Source: Peribolospora baueri (lineage: Eukaryota; Basidiomycota; Peribolosporomycetes; Peribolosporales; Peribolosporaceae). Taken from it: a stretch of 64,000 nt of DNA. Below are positions 1 through 10,303 of this stretch, in pieces; within the stretch, counting starts at the first letter, position 1, and each line of letters begins with the position of its first letter. A program made the translations under genes and the position numbers. Under the pieces are notes generated by a model, which did not search any database, was not told the DNA's origin, and saw nothing but the letters and a program-made list of their open reading frames with translations. The stretch spans positions 25,479 through 89,478 of the forward strand of contig JAMDHS010000083.1 of assembly GCA_029717555.1 (NCBI GenBank), read 5' to 3'.

Positions 1-49
1 CCGCATCCAGCCTTCTTCCGTGTGTGTTGTCCTCGATGCACCGACGCAC

Positions 50-2349
50 CAACTGCCGTCTCCGCTGACGGTGCACACGATCGGCTTCTCATCATCCTCC
101 TTGCCACCGCCGACTCGGAAGCCCTCCTTTTCGACTGCATAGCTCATCCCCACCGCCGCGCCGCCGTTCCACCCGAGACTGGTGGCACCGCTGGTGAACC
201 ATCTCCTAGGGTCTTTGGGAGCCAAGAAGTCGGCGGCGGGCTTGTAGTTACTGATTGCCTCGCTGCACAGGAGCCTGTTCTCAGGGAGCACCCGGGCGAG
301 GGTGGAGAGCGCGAACGCCGGCGACACCGTGTCCGGGTGTTCAGCGTCCGACGCCTGTTCCACGCTCGACGCCTCGGCCAACTCCTTGACGCGTCGAGCG
401 TGGCGAGAGACAAACTCTTCGCGCCGGCTCGCGAAGCGGGACTGCGCGGAGGTGGGGATGGACGGTGTCGTTTGGAGATGGGAGAGCAACTGCTGGATCG
501 CGAGACGCGCAGAGGCCGTGTAGCGGTGCGACGCGGCGATGTAGAAGAGCGGCATGGCTGTGTGCGAGACAAACACGATAGACCGGAATGTTTGAGCGCA
601 AAGATGCGAAAATCGGGAGCGGGCCCTCGCGAGGGGGTTCGAAATGGGTCAGAGATAAGAGGGGCATGGACCAGAGACGCACCCATCTTGAGCGGATCGA
701 TGTCGATGTGGATGATGGTCGCGCCTGGCGCGGGCTTATTCTCGGCCGGAATCCTAAGTCGACGTGAACGGCGATTGGAGAACGGCATCATCATGTCAGA
801 GATTCGGATGGCTCGCTTGGTCCTCTCCGAACCCTCGGGGGAGCAAGTACCGGGTCTCACCAAGGAACGTCGGAATCGAGGACTAGAACAACGTCAGCCT
901 TTGCGAGTAGTTCGTTCTGGCCGCCTGCGTTCCATTGATTGCCAGTGTACCAGATGTTGCTGGCCGGAAAGTTGCACCTGGAAGGTCCAAAGGGAAAGAT
1001 AAGGAAAAGGGAGGACGCTTTAAAAAAGACGGAGGACAACCAAGGAGCTGACAGCCATCGCCGCATCTGCAGGGACGCTGACGCTCACCAGAACGGCGAA
1101 GCCTCCACGACGGGCAAGGCGATCTGGTCGGAAAGCTTGACGAGAAGCTTGACGGCCTCTGGATCGCGACCTAGGACACTAGTTATGACGAGCGGATTCT
1201 CCGCCTCCACGAGCAGCTTGACGAGCTCTGGCACGGCATCGGGCGGGAGCGCTGGCGAGGGGACGGGTTGCCAGTGGCGGAGATCGAGGTGCGGCGACCT
1301 GCGTCCTTTGGGCGCTGTCGTCGATTCAACCCACACCTCGTCCAGCTCGGTCTCCATCACCTCCCTTGCTCCGAAGAGGTACACGGGACCCTTGGGATCC
1401 GTCGTGGCGATCTGCAGCGCGCGGAGCGTCACTTGAGGGATGTTAGCGGCCGCGCGAAATTCGTACGTGTACTTGGAGTACTCGCGGACGATGTTCGGTT
1501 GCGCATGGTTGTCTTGTACTGTAAGGCAGCGCAACGACGCATGCATTGAGCTGTCAGTATGTACTCTGGTCTCTGAGCGAAAGTAAAAGGCTCTCGATGT
1601 CCATTGACAGGAAAGAAATAGGACGCACTCCAATGAATGAACTCGTTCCTAGATCCTCTCATCTCTCCTTCTTGAGTGAGGGGCGTCAGGCCGGTGAAGA
1701 CGAGGACAGGGATGCGAGCGCGAAAGAGGTTGTGCATCGACCCTCCCGCATTCTGGAGTCCACAGCTGATGATGATGGTACGTGAGCGTTGGACGAGGTC
1801 AGGGTCTTCAGCTGGCTGGAACGCTCGCATCGACGAGATGGGAGGCGGGATAACGCTCACTCAACGTGCAGAATAACGGCGGCCACTCTACCCGTGGCTT
1901 GGTAGTAGCCTTGGGCCGCTGACATGGCCACCATCTGACCCGCGACGGCGTGGACGAGAAGGGAGAAACGGCCGAGTGAGCAGTGCCGCTTTCTTCCACC
2001 TTGGACTCGTCCAAAGCAGCGCGGTTCGGGAGACGGAAGGACGGACCTCATGAGCGACGCCGACGACCTTGGGCAGCTTCCTTCCGGTGGCCTTGGCCTC
2101 GGCGAGCGCCTCAAGGAAGGAAGGGTGGTCCGAGCCGAGGTTGGCGAAGACGACGCTTAGGGAGCGGGCCGACGGGCGACGGGGCGAGAAGATCAAAGCA
2201 GGACGGGAAGGCGGCATGACGAGCGAAAGAGGAAAGCGAGCGGGTGAGAGGCGAAGGACATTGTGGAGACGCAAGACGACGGGCTGCACTTACCTGATGC
2301 CCCATTTCAAGAGCGTCTCGAGGAAGGCTGTCGTGGCCGTGTAGGGCAT
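50..2349 (-). CDS. Thiamine-diphosphate enzyme, acetolactate-synthase superfamily (3' end beyond window)
   Basis: Predicted cytosolic enzyme that binds thiamine diphosphate (ThDP) and decarboxylates or ligates 2-keto acids. The exact substrate is not readable from sequence. Exons, 5' to 3': 2349-2294, 2155-2047, 1934-1861, 1765-1629, 1518-1089, 977-861, 753-683, 557-50. All junctions keep frame and give about 500 residues, against about 560-600 for the family. Visible landmarks are the N-terminal Pyr-domain segment HEMVAMSAAQGY with the conserved activating Glu, then QNAGGSMHN, the central-domain stretch LVLDSDVPW and the C-terminal SGDGS of the metal/ThDP-binding motif. A donor at 44-49 (GTGCGT on the minus strand) follows that motif, so the last exon(s) lie outside the window. 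The start at 2349 has a good context (AAGATGCC). It resembles the fungal acetolactate synthase-like group, not the mitochondrial Ilv2: there is no presequence. Benzoylformate- or oxalyl-CoA-decarboxylase-like activity cannot be excluded. Confidence 0.85.
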
Positions 2350-3606
2350 CTTGGGTGCTGGCTGTTTCGCGGAAGGGGGTGAGCGTGGGGTCAGACGCCA
2401 AGTAGTGGTGAGCAAGCGTGGGCAGGCTGACGTTCGTCGATGGTGGTGAAGAGGTGAGAGCTCGTTGACGTCGATGCCCAACGGGCAGCCTAAGACGATA
2501 TAAGGCTAACACCACCGACGTTCGCCCGCCTTTACCCCGCACTTGCTCCTCCATCTCTCCCCATCTTCCGCCTCTGCCGAGCGCCAACCGGAATCTGCGA
2601 GCCCACTCAAACATTCAAACAGGCACAGCAACGCTCACGCGACCCGCTGCCGAGCACGAGCGCACCATCGCAGCCTCTCTCAAGTCTTCTTTCCAGGGCG
2701 CATCTCTGCGGAAGGCAATCCTACCCCGGAGAAACAGTCGCGCCGCGCCGAACATCCCAGGACGATCGGTTGAGCCGGACCGGACGCCGGCGGATAGGCG
2801 AGGTGATGGATGGCGATCGCTATCAGACAAGATTGCCGACGTCGGTCTGTTTCGTCCGTATTATGTCGTCCATACACGCACCTCGCTGAGCACCAGCACG
2901 CTCGCGGCGACCGCGTACGTCGCGTGTATGCTGGACGAAGCCGCTGAGCTCCCCTCCTTCGTCCTATGCACAGCAAGCATGCACCAGCCTAGACGGGCCC
3001 TCGCTCGTGAAGGGGACGTCGTCCACGGCTCAACCGGGCCGCCGGGCGGCGTGATTCGTGGCGAGACAGCTTACACGACTTGGGATGGCACAGCAGCTCG
3101 TGAGCACCGATGGTCTCCATGTCCCAGCAGCGCGCACTGTCGCCGCAGGGCATAAAAGCAAGAAGGAACGGAGCGTTCCGATCGGACACCTTCCTCACAC
3201 GGCTAAACCGCCATTCGAGATGACGACGACGACGACGCTTTTCTCACCCTTTCCCTCCTTCTCTCAGAGTTCAGATGCTAGAATGGAGAACCCGTTCCGA
3301 ATCGCTTGCCGACCAAAGCAGTTATGCCGACGATCGCCCTGCTCGCTACACCCCGAGTCGCCCATTCGTTCTTCCTCTCTCCAGCCCAACATCCGTACCG
3401 TTGGCAGAAATGAGGAGCAGCTCTTCGTCGGAGGACAGAACAGCGGGTGTGAACGCACAGAGGGATAAATGGGGATCGTCCTGCCGCTCCTTCGTCTTTT
3501 GTCTCCCATTCTTGCCCACCCTCCATCCAAAGCAGCGCTGGCTGCCGCCTTTTGAACGCTTCCTTCCTCTCCTTTAGGCCCACTCGACATACTACAGAAA
3601 GGAACC
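2350..3606. other. Divergent intergenic region, protease / ThDP enzyme
   Basis: About 1.26 kb separates the divergent ThDP enzyme and aspartic protease starts. It should hold both promoters. Pyrimidine-rich tracts precede the protease start (3540-3606). I see no coding frame with conserved protein features, no RNA gene and no notable repeat. Confidence 0.6.
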
Positions 3607-5457
3607 ATGCGTCTCCATCGTCCCTCCTTCCAGGCTCTCCTCAGCGCGTCATGCTTCTCCGCCGTGCTGGGCCAGATGGCAACCGCCGACGCACATGCGC
3701 ATGCACGACCGCACCCCGACGGCGTGATCAACCTCCCACTGTCGCGCTTCAAGCGGGCCCCTTCTCCTGCTCAAGAGGCCGAGGGTGCCCCGGCTGTAGG
3801 CGCCCAAGTGGCGGACGGTACGACGGAATCGGTCCCGTTGGCTGATTATCAGGACAAGTGAGGCGGACGGCCATGCAAATGGGCATGAACGGTAGGCGGA
3901 CTCTCGTCCCGTCCGCTGTCGCTCACCCGCTCTCTTTCTTGCTCAGCCTCTACATCATCCCCGTCCAAATCGGCGACTCCAACCTTCACTTCCAGCTCGA
4001 CTCGGGCTCCGCTGACCTGTGGAGCTTCACCTCTGACTGCTCGACCGAAGTGTGCAAGTCTTCGAACCAGCCCAAGTACTCGCCCTCCTCGTCTCTCAAC
4101 GCAACCGAGTTACCGTACATAATCCACTACGGCGCGGGCATCATGCCCACGTACGCCAATGGAACGGTCGGATATGAGAAGGTGCGTCTGCATCCATGTG
4201 TCTCGCCGGTCCCGGTCCGGTTCCACCGGGAGTTAAGATTTTTATTCCCCGCCTTTCCTCTCCTCTTGCGCCGCCTCCGGATAGGTCCGCCTCGGCAGCC
4301 TCGATATCCCCGACCAAGCGTTCGCGCAAGTGAGCTCGACGAACAACTCCATCGTCACTCGCGCTTCCGGCATCTGGGGTGTCGGCTTCCCCGAGGCGTC
4401 TGAGATCACTGGCGCCATCTTGGGCGTCCACGGCCGCGGCGATTGCGTATCGGCTCAAGATGACGAGCAGAACGACAAGAAGAGCTGCCCAGCGCCGAGT
4501 CGGGAGGAGAAGGTCAAGGCTAACCCGTTCCTCGCCAGATTGGCAATGCAGGGCTTGCTCAAGGAACCCATGTTCAGCCTGTCTCTCGAGAGGGTGAGTC
4601 TGGTGCGACGTATCGCCGGCTGAGCCTCCGACTGACGGACGCTCGTCGATATATGATCTCATAGAATGATCCGGGGGAGGAGAACGCGTCGTCGCCTCAG
4701 ACAAAGTCCGCCGGCCAGCTCACGCTCGGCGGCCTGCCCACGACCGTCGCCAACTCGTCGCTCACCTGGCTCCCTCTCGTCTACTCCTCCGAGACGGGCT
4801 CGCCAGGCTACTGGGGCGTGCCCATCGAAGGCGCCTCGCTCAATGGCTCGCCACTGCCGATGCCGCCTGCAAACTCGGACAAGACTCCGCCGACGGCAGT
4901 TATCGACAGCGGCACCTCCTTCGCCCTCTTTCCGCCCGTCACCTTCGCAGCTCTGCTGGAGCGAATGCCTTCGTACGATCCCAAGACGGGCCTCGGGCCT
5001 TGCGACGACCTCGGACATTGGGATCTAAGCTTCCGCTTCGCCGGTAAGGACTTCCACGTCGACCCTGCCGACTTGGTGGAGGATGCGCAGCAGAAGGACG
5101 ACCGCGGCCGGCCGCTTTGTTACCCCAAGTTTACCGCCGCGAACGAGTACGACGCCGACAAGCAGGCGTTCAACTTTCTCCTCGGCGACAGTGAGTGACT
5201 GCCGAACAGAACGAGCGGCCAGGAAGGACCGTCGGATGGAGCCTGGAAAGCGGATTTTGGCAAGCTATCGTTCCGATGACTGACTTCGCCCTCTACAACC
5301 CCCGCCTCTTCTCTTCTCTTCTCACGACCCACTATCAGCCTTCATGAAGAACGTCCTCACCGCCTTCTACTACGGCGACCTGCACAGCCCTCAGAACGAC
5401 CCGCCACGCCTCGGCATGCTCTCTCTCACCCCGCCTCCGAGACAGCTCAGGTGGTGA
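3607..5457 (+). CDS. Secreted pepsin-type aspartic protease (A1 family)
   Basis: Five exons (3607-3857, 3947-4181, 4285-4593, 4665-5190, 5339-5457) encode 479 residues. Both catalytic motifs of the bilobal A1 fold are present: LDSGSADLW (Asp about 102) in the N-lobe and VIDSGTSF (Asp about 346) in the C-lobe. The first motif is DSGS rather than the commoner DTGS. A hydrophobic N-terminus (residues 1-22) looks like a weak signal peptide. It is followed by a propeptide of about 60 residues, rich in Ala, His and Pro, so a secreted or vacuolar zymogen is likely. The C-terminal WGVPIEGASLNG region and ALFPPVTFAALL after the second Asp fit the family. The tail ends PPPRQLRW with no hydrophobic GPI signal, which argues against a yapsin. 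Substrate preference is unknown. Confidence 0.9.
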
Positions 5458-5741
5458 TGACCGCGCTACACCCGACCTAAACCGGCCCATGGAATGGATG
5501 GACGGCGCGAAAGTGGAACGGAAGGACTATAATAGACTTTGGATGTACGGGCCAGCTCCCTCTTCGCTTGTTACCCCTTTGTCCTCCCATGCGCATACGA
5601 TTCGATGCGATGCGAAAGACGGATGAAATGTTTTCGAGACAGTTCGATCGTCATACCAATACACGCGTACAATCAGACGGCGTTGAAGGGAGGAAGGAAG
5701 GGGTGGAGACACGCGGCGGAGAGCCAAATAGAGTTGGGTGA

Positions 5742-6608
5742 TCAGGCAGTGTTTCGCAGAACTGAGCGTGACCGGAAACAGAGTGTCAGTTAAATCGAAG
5801 AGCAAAAAAAAGGGCCCATATTGAGACGAGGAGAGGAAGGAAGGCTCACCCAACACGACAGAATCACCGCTGAAGGACGGAGGCAGGATGAGAGGAGAAA
5901 AATGCAGACAAAGTCATGTCAGCCGGACGCCACAGCGCGCGTGCCTCAGGCGCGCGAGCGGCCGACCGGATGGCAGCGCATAACGATAAGCACAAAGACT
6001 CACCGCAAGAACATCTTGCTGATAAACCGATCCTTGTTTACCGGCTTCTTGTTCTTCCCCTTCGGGACCTCCGTCCACATCTAAATGGGATGGTGAACGG
6101 GTACACATGTGCCGGATCGCAACGGGGCGAGACAGATGAGGGAAAGGAAGCGAGAAAACATTGCCGAGGGATCAGCGGCGGAACACGGCCATAGGGAATG
6201 CGGGCTAGTTGAGAGCCTTCCGTCTCTCCTCCATCAGGGTGTGGAGAAAACGCGACTGGACGCCCTGTCCTGTTCCGTGCCAATGCCGCCCAGGCGCCAT
6301 CTAAGCGCGCTCACCTCCTTTACGTTCTCCAACACCATGTTGGAATGCCGATCAAATGCCTTGACCCTGGCCAAAAGCTTCTTGTTGTTGCGCAGAGAGA
6401 TGAGGATCTGTGTGTGGTTGCGGACCGACTGCTGGAGAACGCTCAAGGGACCTTGGCCGATCTCGTACTCCTCCAGCTGTCGGATCTCGGCCTCAGTGAG
6501 CTCGGACTTGGGCACGTTTACGTATTGGCTGTGGGGGAAGGGAAAAAAATAAGTGCCGAGAAGGAAACAAGTGGATGCTTGCGAGAGGAGGAACGGGACG
6601 CACCTCAT
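5742..6608 (-). CDS. SMD2: Small nuclear ribonucleoprotein Sm D2
   Basis: Core spliceosomal Sm protein. Sm D2 pairs with Sm D1 in the heptameric ring on U1, U2, U4 and U5 snRNAs. Exons: 6608-6604, 6528-6315, 6080-6004, 5869-5850, 5761-5742. They give 111 residues (human protein 118). The fragments [38 protein letters not shown], and [18 protein letters not shown] then RGDSV cover Sm1 and Sm2 nearly residue for residue. The first coding exon is only ATGAG (5 nt): the second codon is completed after a 75-nt intron, giving MSQYVNVPK. Two other coding exons are 20 nt. The short tail after VLRN (TA, then stop) is slightly shorter than in animals. The identification is secure. Confidence 0.97.
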
Positions 6609-7459
6609 TTTGCGCCGTCTTGGTGTCGCCGGGATGATGATGGTGCTCGACGAGAACAAGAATGACGATCGCCCCGGACGTTGTGCAGAATCGCGTCCTA
6701 TTCGGTCACGTGACTGCGTTCGAGGTGCAAGCCAGGCCGTGAGAGGCGGGCGGCAGAAGACATTAAGACAGAAAGACGGGCAGTGGAAGGAAGTTTCAGT
6801 ACTGCTCCCATCTATTCCATGGCTGCCGCCTGTTGAACCATTTGTGGGCTCCTTCTTGCATTGTCCACATCTTACGAGGGCATGTGTTATGAGAGAATTC
6901 ATGCTCCCTTATAGATACGGCGCCACCATCACCCTCCGCCCTTACACGGTGGAGGGGCTCAACGAGGAAACTCTGCCAATCTCTCCCCGAGTTTGCACAG
7001 GCGCCATGGGAAGCAACCACCTTCGCAATCCATAACCACCTACAACCGTCAACGAAGCCGCCTCGCAGGAGCGCTTTCAACATGCAGCTCGAACATGTTG
7101 AATGGCCACCATGCTTGAGCCACACGTGGCCACCCGTTGGCCACCTATCTCGCCGTGTCAAAGGATCCGGGGCAGCACCCACCTCACCTCGTGCCGTCCG
7201 CGCGAAACGTCCTTGCCGTCACGTCGCCTGACTCGCACTCTTCGGATCTCGGCTGTCCGACACACGATGAAGCGAACGGAAATCCATACATCGCGACGTA
7301 CATCGCGTAGATCGATACATACGATACAACCTGGCGAAGGAGAAACCTGAAGCCTGACCTCAACGAAAAGAAGACAGACAAGACGAAGAAAGGACGGGAT
7401 CAAGAGGAGTGTATGTAAAGGCTGTGAGAAGACTCGACCGTCCGATGACGGCTCGATGC
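6609..7459. other. Intergenic: H4 3' flank and Sm D2 promoter
   Basis: About 850 bp lies between the stop of histone H4 and the start of Sm D2, both read on the minus strand. It must contain the H4 3' end and the Sm D2 promoter. I see no animal-type histone stem-loop and no convincing coding frame. The ORF antisense to this stretch (6796-7182) has no recognisable features. Confidence 0.55.
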
Positions 7460-8308
7460 TTAGGCGGAACCGCTGTCCAACGGACAAGAATTTAGAGTTG
7501 AGTCAGTTAGGGCAGTGGGACGCTTGGCACGTGCGCCTCCGGTTGGCGGTTACTCACAAACCGTAGAGGGTGCGGCCCTGCCTCTTGAGCGCGTAGACCA
7601 CGTCGAGGGCGGTGACTAGAAAAGTAATGTTGACGAGGCGGGAGAGAGATGAGCAGCTGGGTCAGCAACAAGGCGCTCAAGTGGAACCGTAGGGGTTCTA
7701 GACACGTCGCAAGGAGAATCGGTTCCAAAAGAGCTCTCCACTAGACCCACCGGTCTTGCGCTTGGCGTGCTCAGTGTAGGTGACAGAGTCGCGGATGACC
7801 GACTCGAGGAAGAGCTTGAGAACGCCACGGGTCTCGTCATAGCTGAGGCGAGGGAGAAGAAGAAACGCGACGACGACGCGTTGGGGATGAGCATGTACTC
7901 GGCGGAAATTTCCGATGCGAAGGTAGACGACGGAGGCGAAGGAGAGACTCACATCAGACCGGAGATACGCTTGACACCGCCACGACGAGCGAGACGGCGG
8001 ATAGCGGGTTTGGTGATACCCTGGATGTTGTCACGAAGGATCTGTGATGTTCGTAAAGTTGACGACGCGAGCAAGAGAGATGGGAGATGAGCGAGCATGA
8101 AGGAAGGCATAGTGAGCGCGACAGAAGGAGACACGAACGAGGGACGCCCGGCTAGCGGTCACGCCGGAGCGCCAGGTCGTATCGACACGTTCGATCACCC
8201 TCCGGTGCTTGCTCGACGTCGCTGACGAGGATGAGGTTCACTCACCTTGCGGTGACGCTTGGCGCCGCCCTTGCCAAGGCCCTTACCACCCTTACCGCGA
8301 CCGGACAT
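7460..8308 (-). CDS. Histone H4
   Basis: Core nucleosomal histone. Exons: 8308-8246, 8041-7953, 7842-7751, 7615-7558, 7472-7460, giving 104 residues. The N-terminal tail [20 protein letters not shown] with its acetylatable lysines is intact, as are [20 protein letters not shown] and TEHAKRKT. Compared with the usual sequence, it has yeast-like Ile21, Ser64 and Ser69, plus Asp52 and Leu84. The C-terminus reads YGFGSA instead of YGFGG, one residue longer. The last exon contributes only 13 nt and carries the unusual ending. The gene has four introns, as polyadenylated fungal histone genes can have. No H3, H2A or H2B gene is adjacent in this window. Confidence 0.97.
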
Positions 8309-9491
8309 GCTGAAAGAGATCGAAGGTGTGAGAGAGACGAAAGTGAACGCGGGTAGATGTCCGCTGGGCTCCTGCTGGCGGCGGCTGGTGGTGGTGGTGA
8401 GGAAGGGAACACGACCGTCGGACGCGGCGTCTATTTATTATCCCGATCGCGACGCGCGCCGAGTTCGATCTGCCAAGACGACGCGAGCCCTCTTTCCTCC
8501 CACGTGAGGGAGCGGAATCAAGCGATTGGTATCCGCTCCCCAATGATCTGCTACAGAGTAAGGCTTCAAGACATCAGGGCATGCGAGGTATATCGTCAAC
8601 TCGTGATGGGTGATCGAGGAGCCCGAATGTTGTCGTGCACGGGCAGGGGGGAGGCGAGAGGAAAACGAACGAAGCGCAACGCGTGTCCGTCTCATGAAAC
8701 CGATACCAGCTTTGGCTGTTGTGAGACCTCCTCTGCAAGTCCAACAGCCGACTCTCCTGTTTCTGCTCAAGCACGGCAAAGCCTCGAGGTCGACGTTTGG
8801 TTCTGGCAGGTCATTAGTGGCCTGAGGGGCGGCATAGAGCGTTTCTCGCAGAGCCGGAGAGTGAATCGATGACAGTAGGCTATTTGGACCATGACTAGCG
8901 TGGGGAGGGGGACATGAGTGAGGATCTCCATGGAAGCATATAGTTTCCAACGCTGAAGCGCCAGAGTCGAGTCGCGACGGTGGGGGCCATCCTCTACGCG
9001 CCTGTGGTTGGCGGCGACGCCTCTCTCGGCATCTTTGTTCGTCGAAGTAAGGGTTACGGATGGAGGGACGGCCGTCTTGTCTCCTTGAATGGGAAAGCTA
9101 TGAAGCGGAGTCTGTTCATCGTTTTGGCGCCCATATTTGGGATGTCCCGGACGGAAGGATGGCACACACGTGCATACGCTCGGCCTCGACGACGGCGCCG
9201 TCGACGAGTTGGACCTCGTCGTCGGACACGGCGTCCCTCGTCCGTCAGGACGAGGAGCGGCAAATGCGGATGGAGGGCCTGTAGCCGTGATGGCGCCGCG
9301 CCGATGCTTGGGCCGAGGAAGCGTCGTGCGTCTGCGTCTGGGCGGCGGACATGGCAGCGGAGGAGGCGCGGAACAAAGGGTAAGGGAGAAGAGAGCGCAT
9401 CGTCTGGGAACGCGACAAGACTTGGAGTAAGCTGTATGGAGTGAGAATAAGTGATACAACTATGCACCACACATCGTCTAGAGATAGGAGG
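8309..9491. other. Intergenic upstream of H4; possibly an undetected gene
   Basis: About 1.2 kb between H4 and the small gene that starts at 9492. The part near 8309-8600 should be the H4 promoter. Between about 9100 and 9410 the minus strand has frames with coding-like third-position G/C, but I could not join them into a protein, and the plus strand is equally open there. I leave it unassigned. Confidence 0.4.
8430..8442 (-). promoter_or_regulatory. TATA-like element upstream of H4
   Basis: On the minus strand an AT-rich AATAAATAG motif sits about 125 bp upstream of the H4 start codon, in an otherwise GC-rich region. The position is plausible for a core promoter element. No experiment or conserved histone UAS supports it here. 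Confidence 0.3.
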
Positions 9492-10047
9492 ATGGCGAGC
9501 AGAGGAAGAGAAGAGGACGAGGCGCAAAACAGCAAAAGTAAGTCGGTTCGTGCGACGGGAATCTCATCGTCCGCGTCGTAGGTGACGCCTTCTTAGCTGG
9601 TCGATGCAGCTCAGTGCAACGCAACACAACCACGACTCTTTCCGGCGACGTTGCTGGGTTGACTTGGGAATCCGTGGTAAAATGACGATTTCTAGAGCCG
9701 TCGAGTCGAGTCGATCGTCACTTAAGGTCAGTACGTAGGCGAGGTCCGTCACCGTTCAATTACAGTGCAGTTACGCTCTGCCATCCGCCAGCATGAACGC
9801 ACGCTTGCCTGTTCCCTGCGGTCGAATCTGGACAAGCTGATGAAGCTCATTCCGACGCTGGCGAGCGGGCAGAATAAGCAGACGTGCGAGGTTGGACGCA
9901 GAGATGGGAGAGAGCGACATGCATGACGTCCGCCGTGCTTGCCGCAGCTCAGTTCAGAGGGCACCGCAGCACAAACCTCGACTTCCGTTGGATTCCCTCA
10001 AGAAATACGCGAGGACGGTGACCGACGGCATGTATGACGACTTGTAG
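9492..10047 (+). CDS. Small predicted helical protein, unrecognised
   Basis: Four short exons can be joined in frame with consensus splice sites: 9492-9537 (donor GTAAGT), 9615-9676, 9771-9883 and 9948-10047, encoding about 106 residues. The start MASRGREEDE follows a purine-rich context. The third exon reads as a polar/hydrophobic helix (IRQHERTLACSLRSNLDKLM, then KLIPTLASG) and the last as LDSLKKYARTVTDGMYDDL before the stop. I do not recognise the family. Small subunits of larger assemblies often look like this, but that is only a guess. Two choices remain open. Exon 2 may start at 9597, adding six in-frame codons. The last exon may use the acceptor four bases downstream, which would give a different, shorter tail. 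No long ORF marks the gene. Confidence 0.45.
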
Positions 10048-10303
10048 ACCCACGGCGACGAACGACTGAGTGAGTGGCTGATTGACGGCTGGTTGTGTGT
10101 ATGTACCGAGAAGAGAGCGACCACAGCACAACGCCTCGGGTCTCATTGACCCTCACCGCGGTCCGTCTGTCTACGAACGCCACGCAGACATCATCCTTGC
10201 CGCCAGGGCCGTCGCCCCCAGTCTCCCACTCCCCTCCATCGCCATGCTACATCATCACCAGACCACAGCCCTTCTGCATTCATTCTACATCCCCTCACCC
10301 ACA

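Noticed and set aside
22-1002. A 326-codon plus-strand ORF at the left edge
   Set aside because: It is the complement of the ThDP-enzyme exons, whose splice junctions and motifs are clear on the minus strand.
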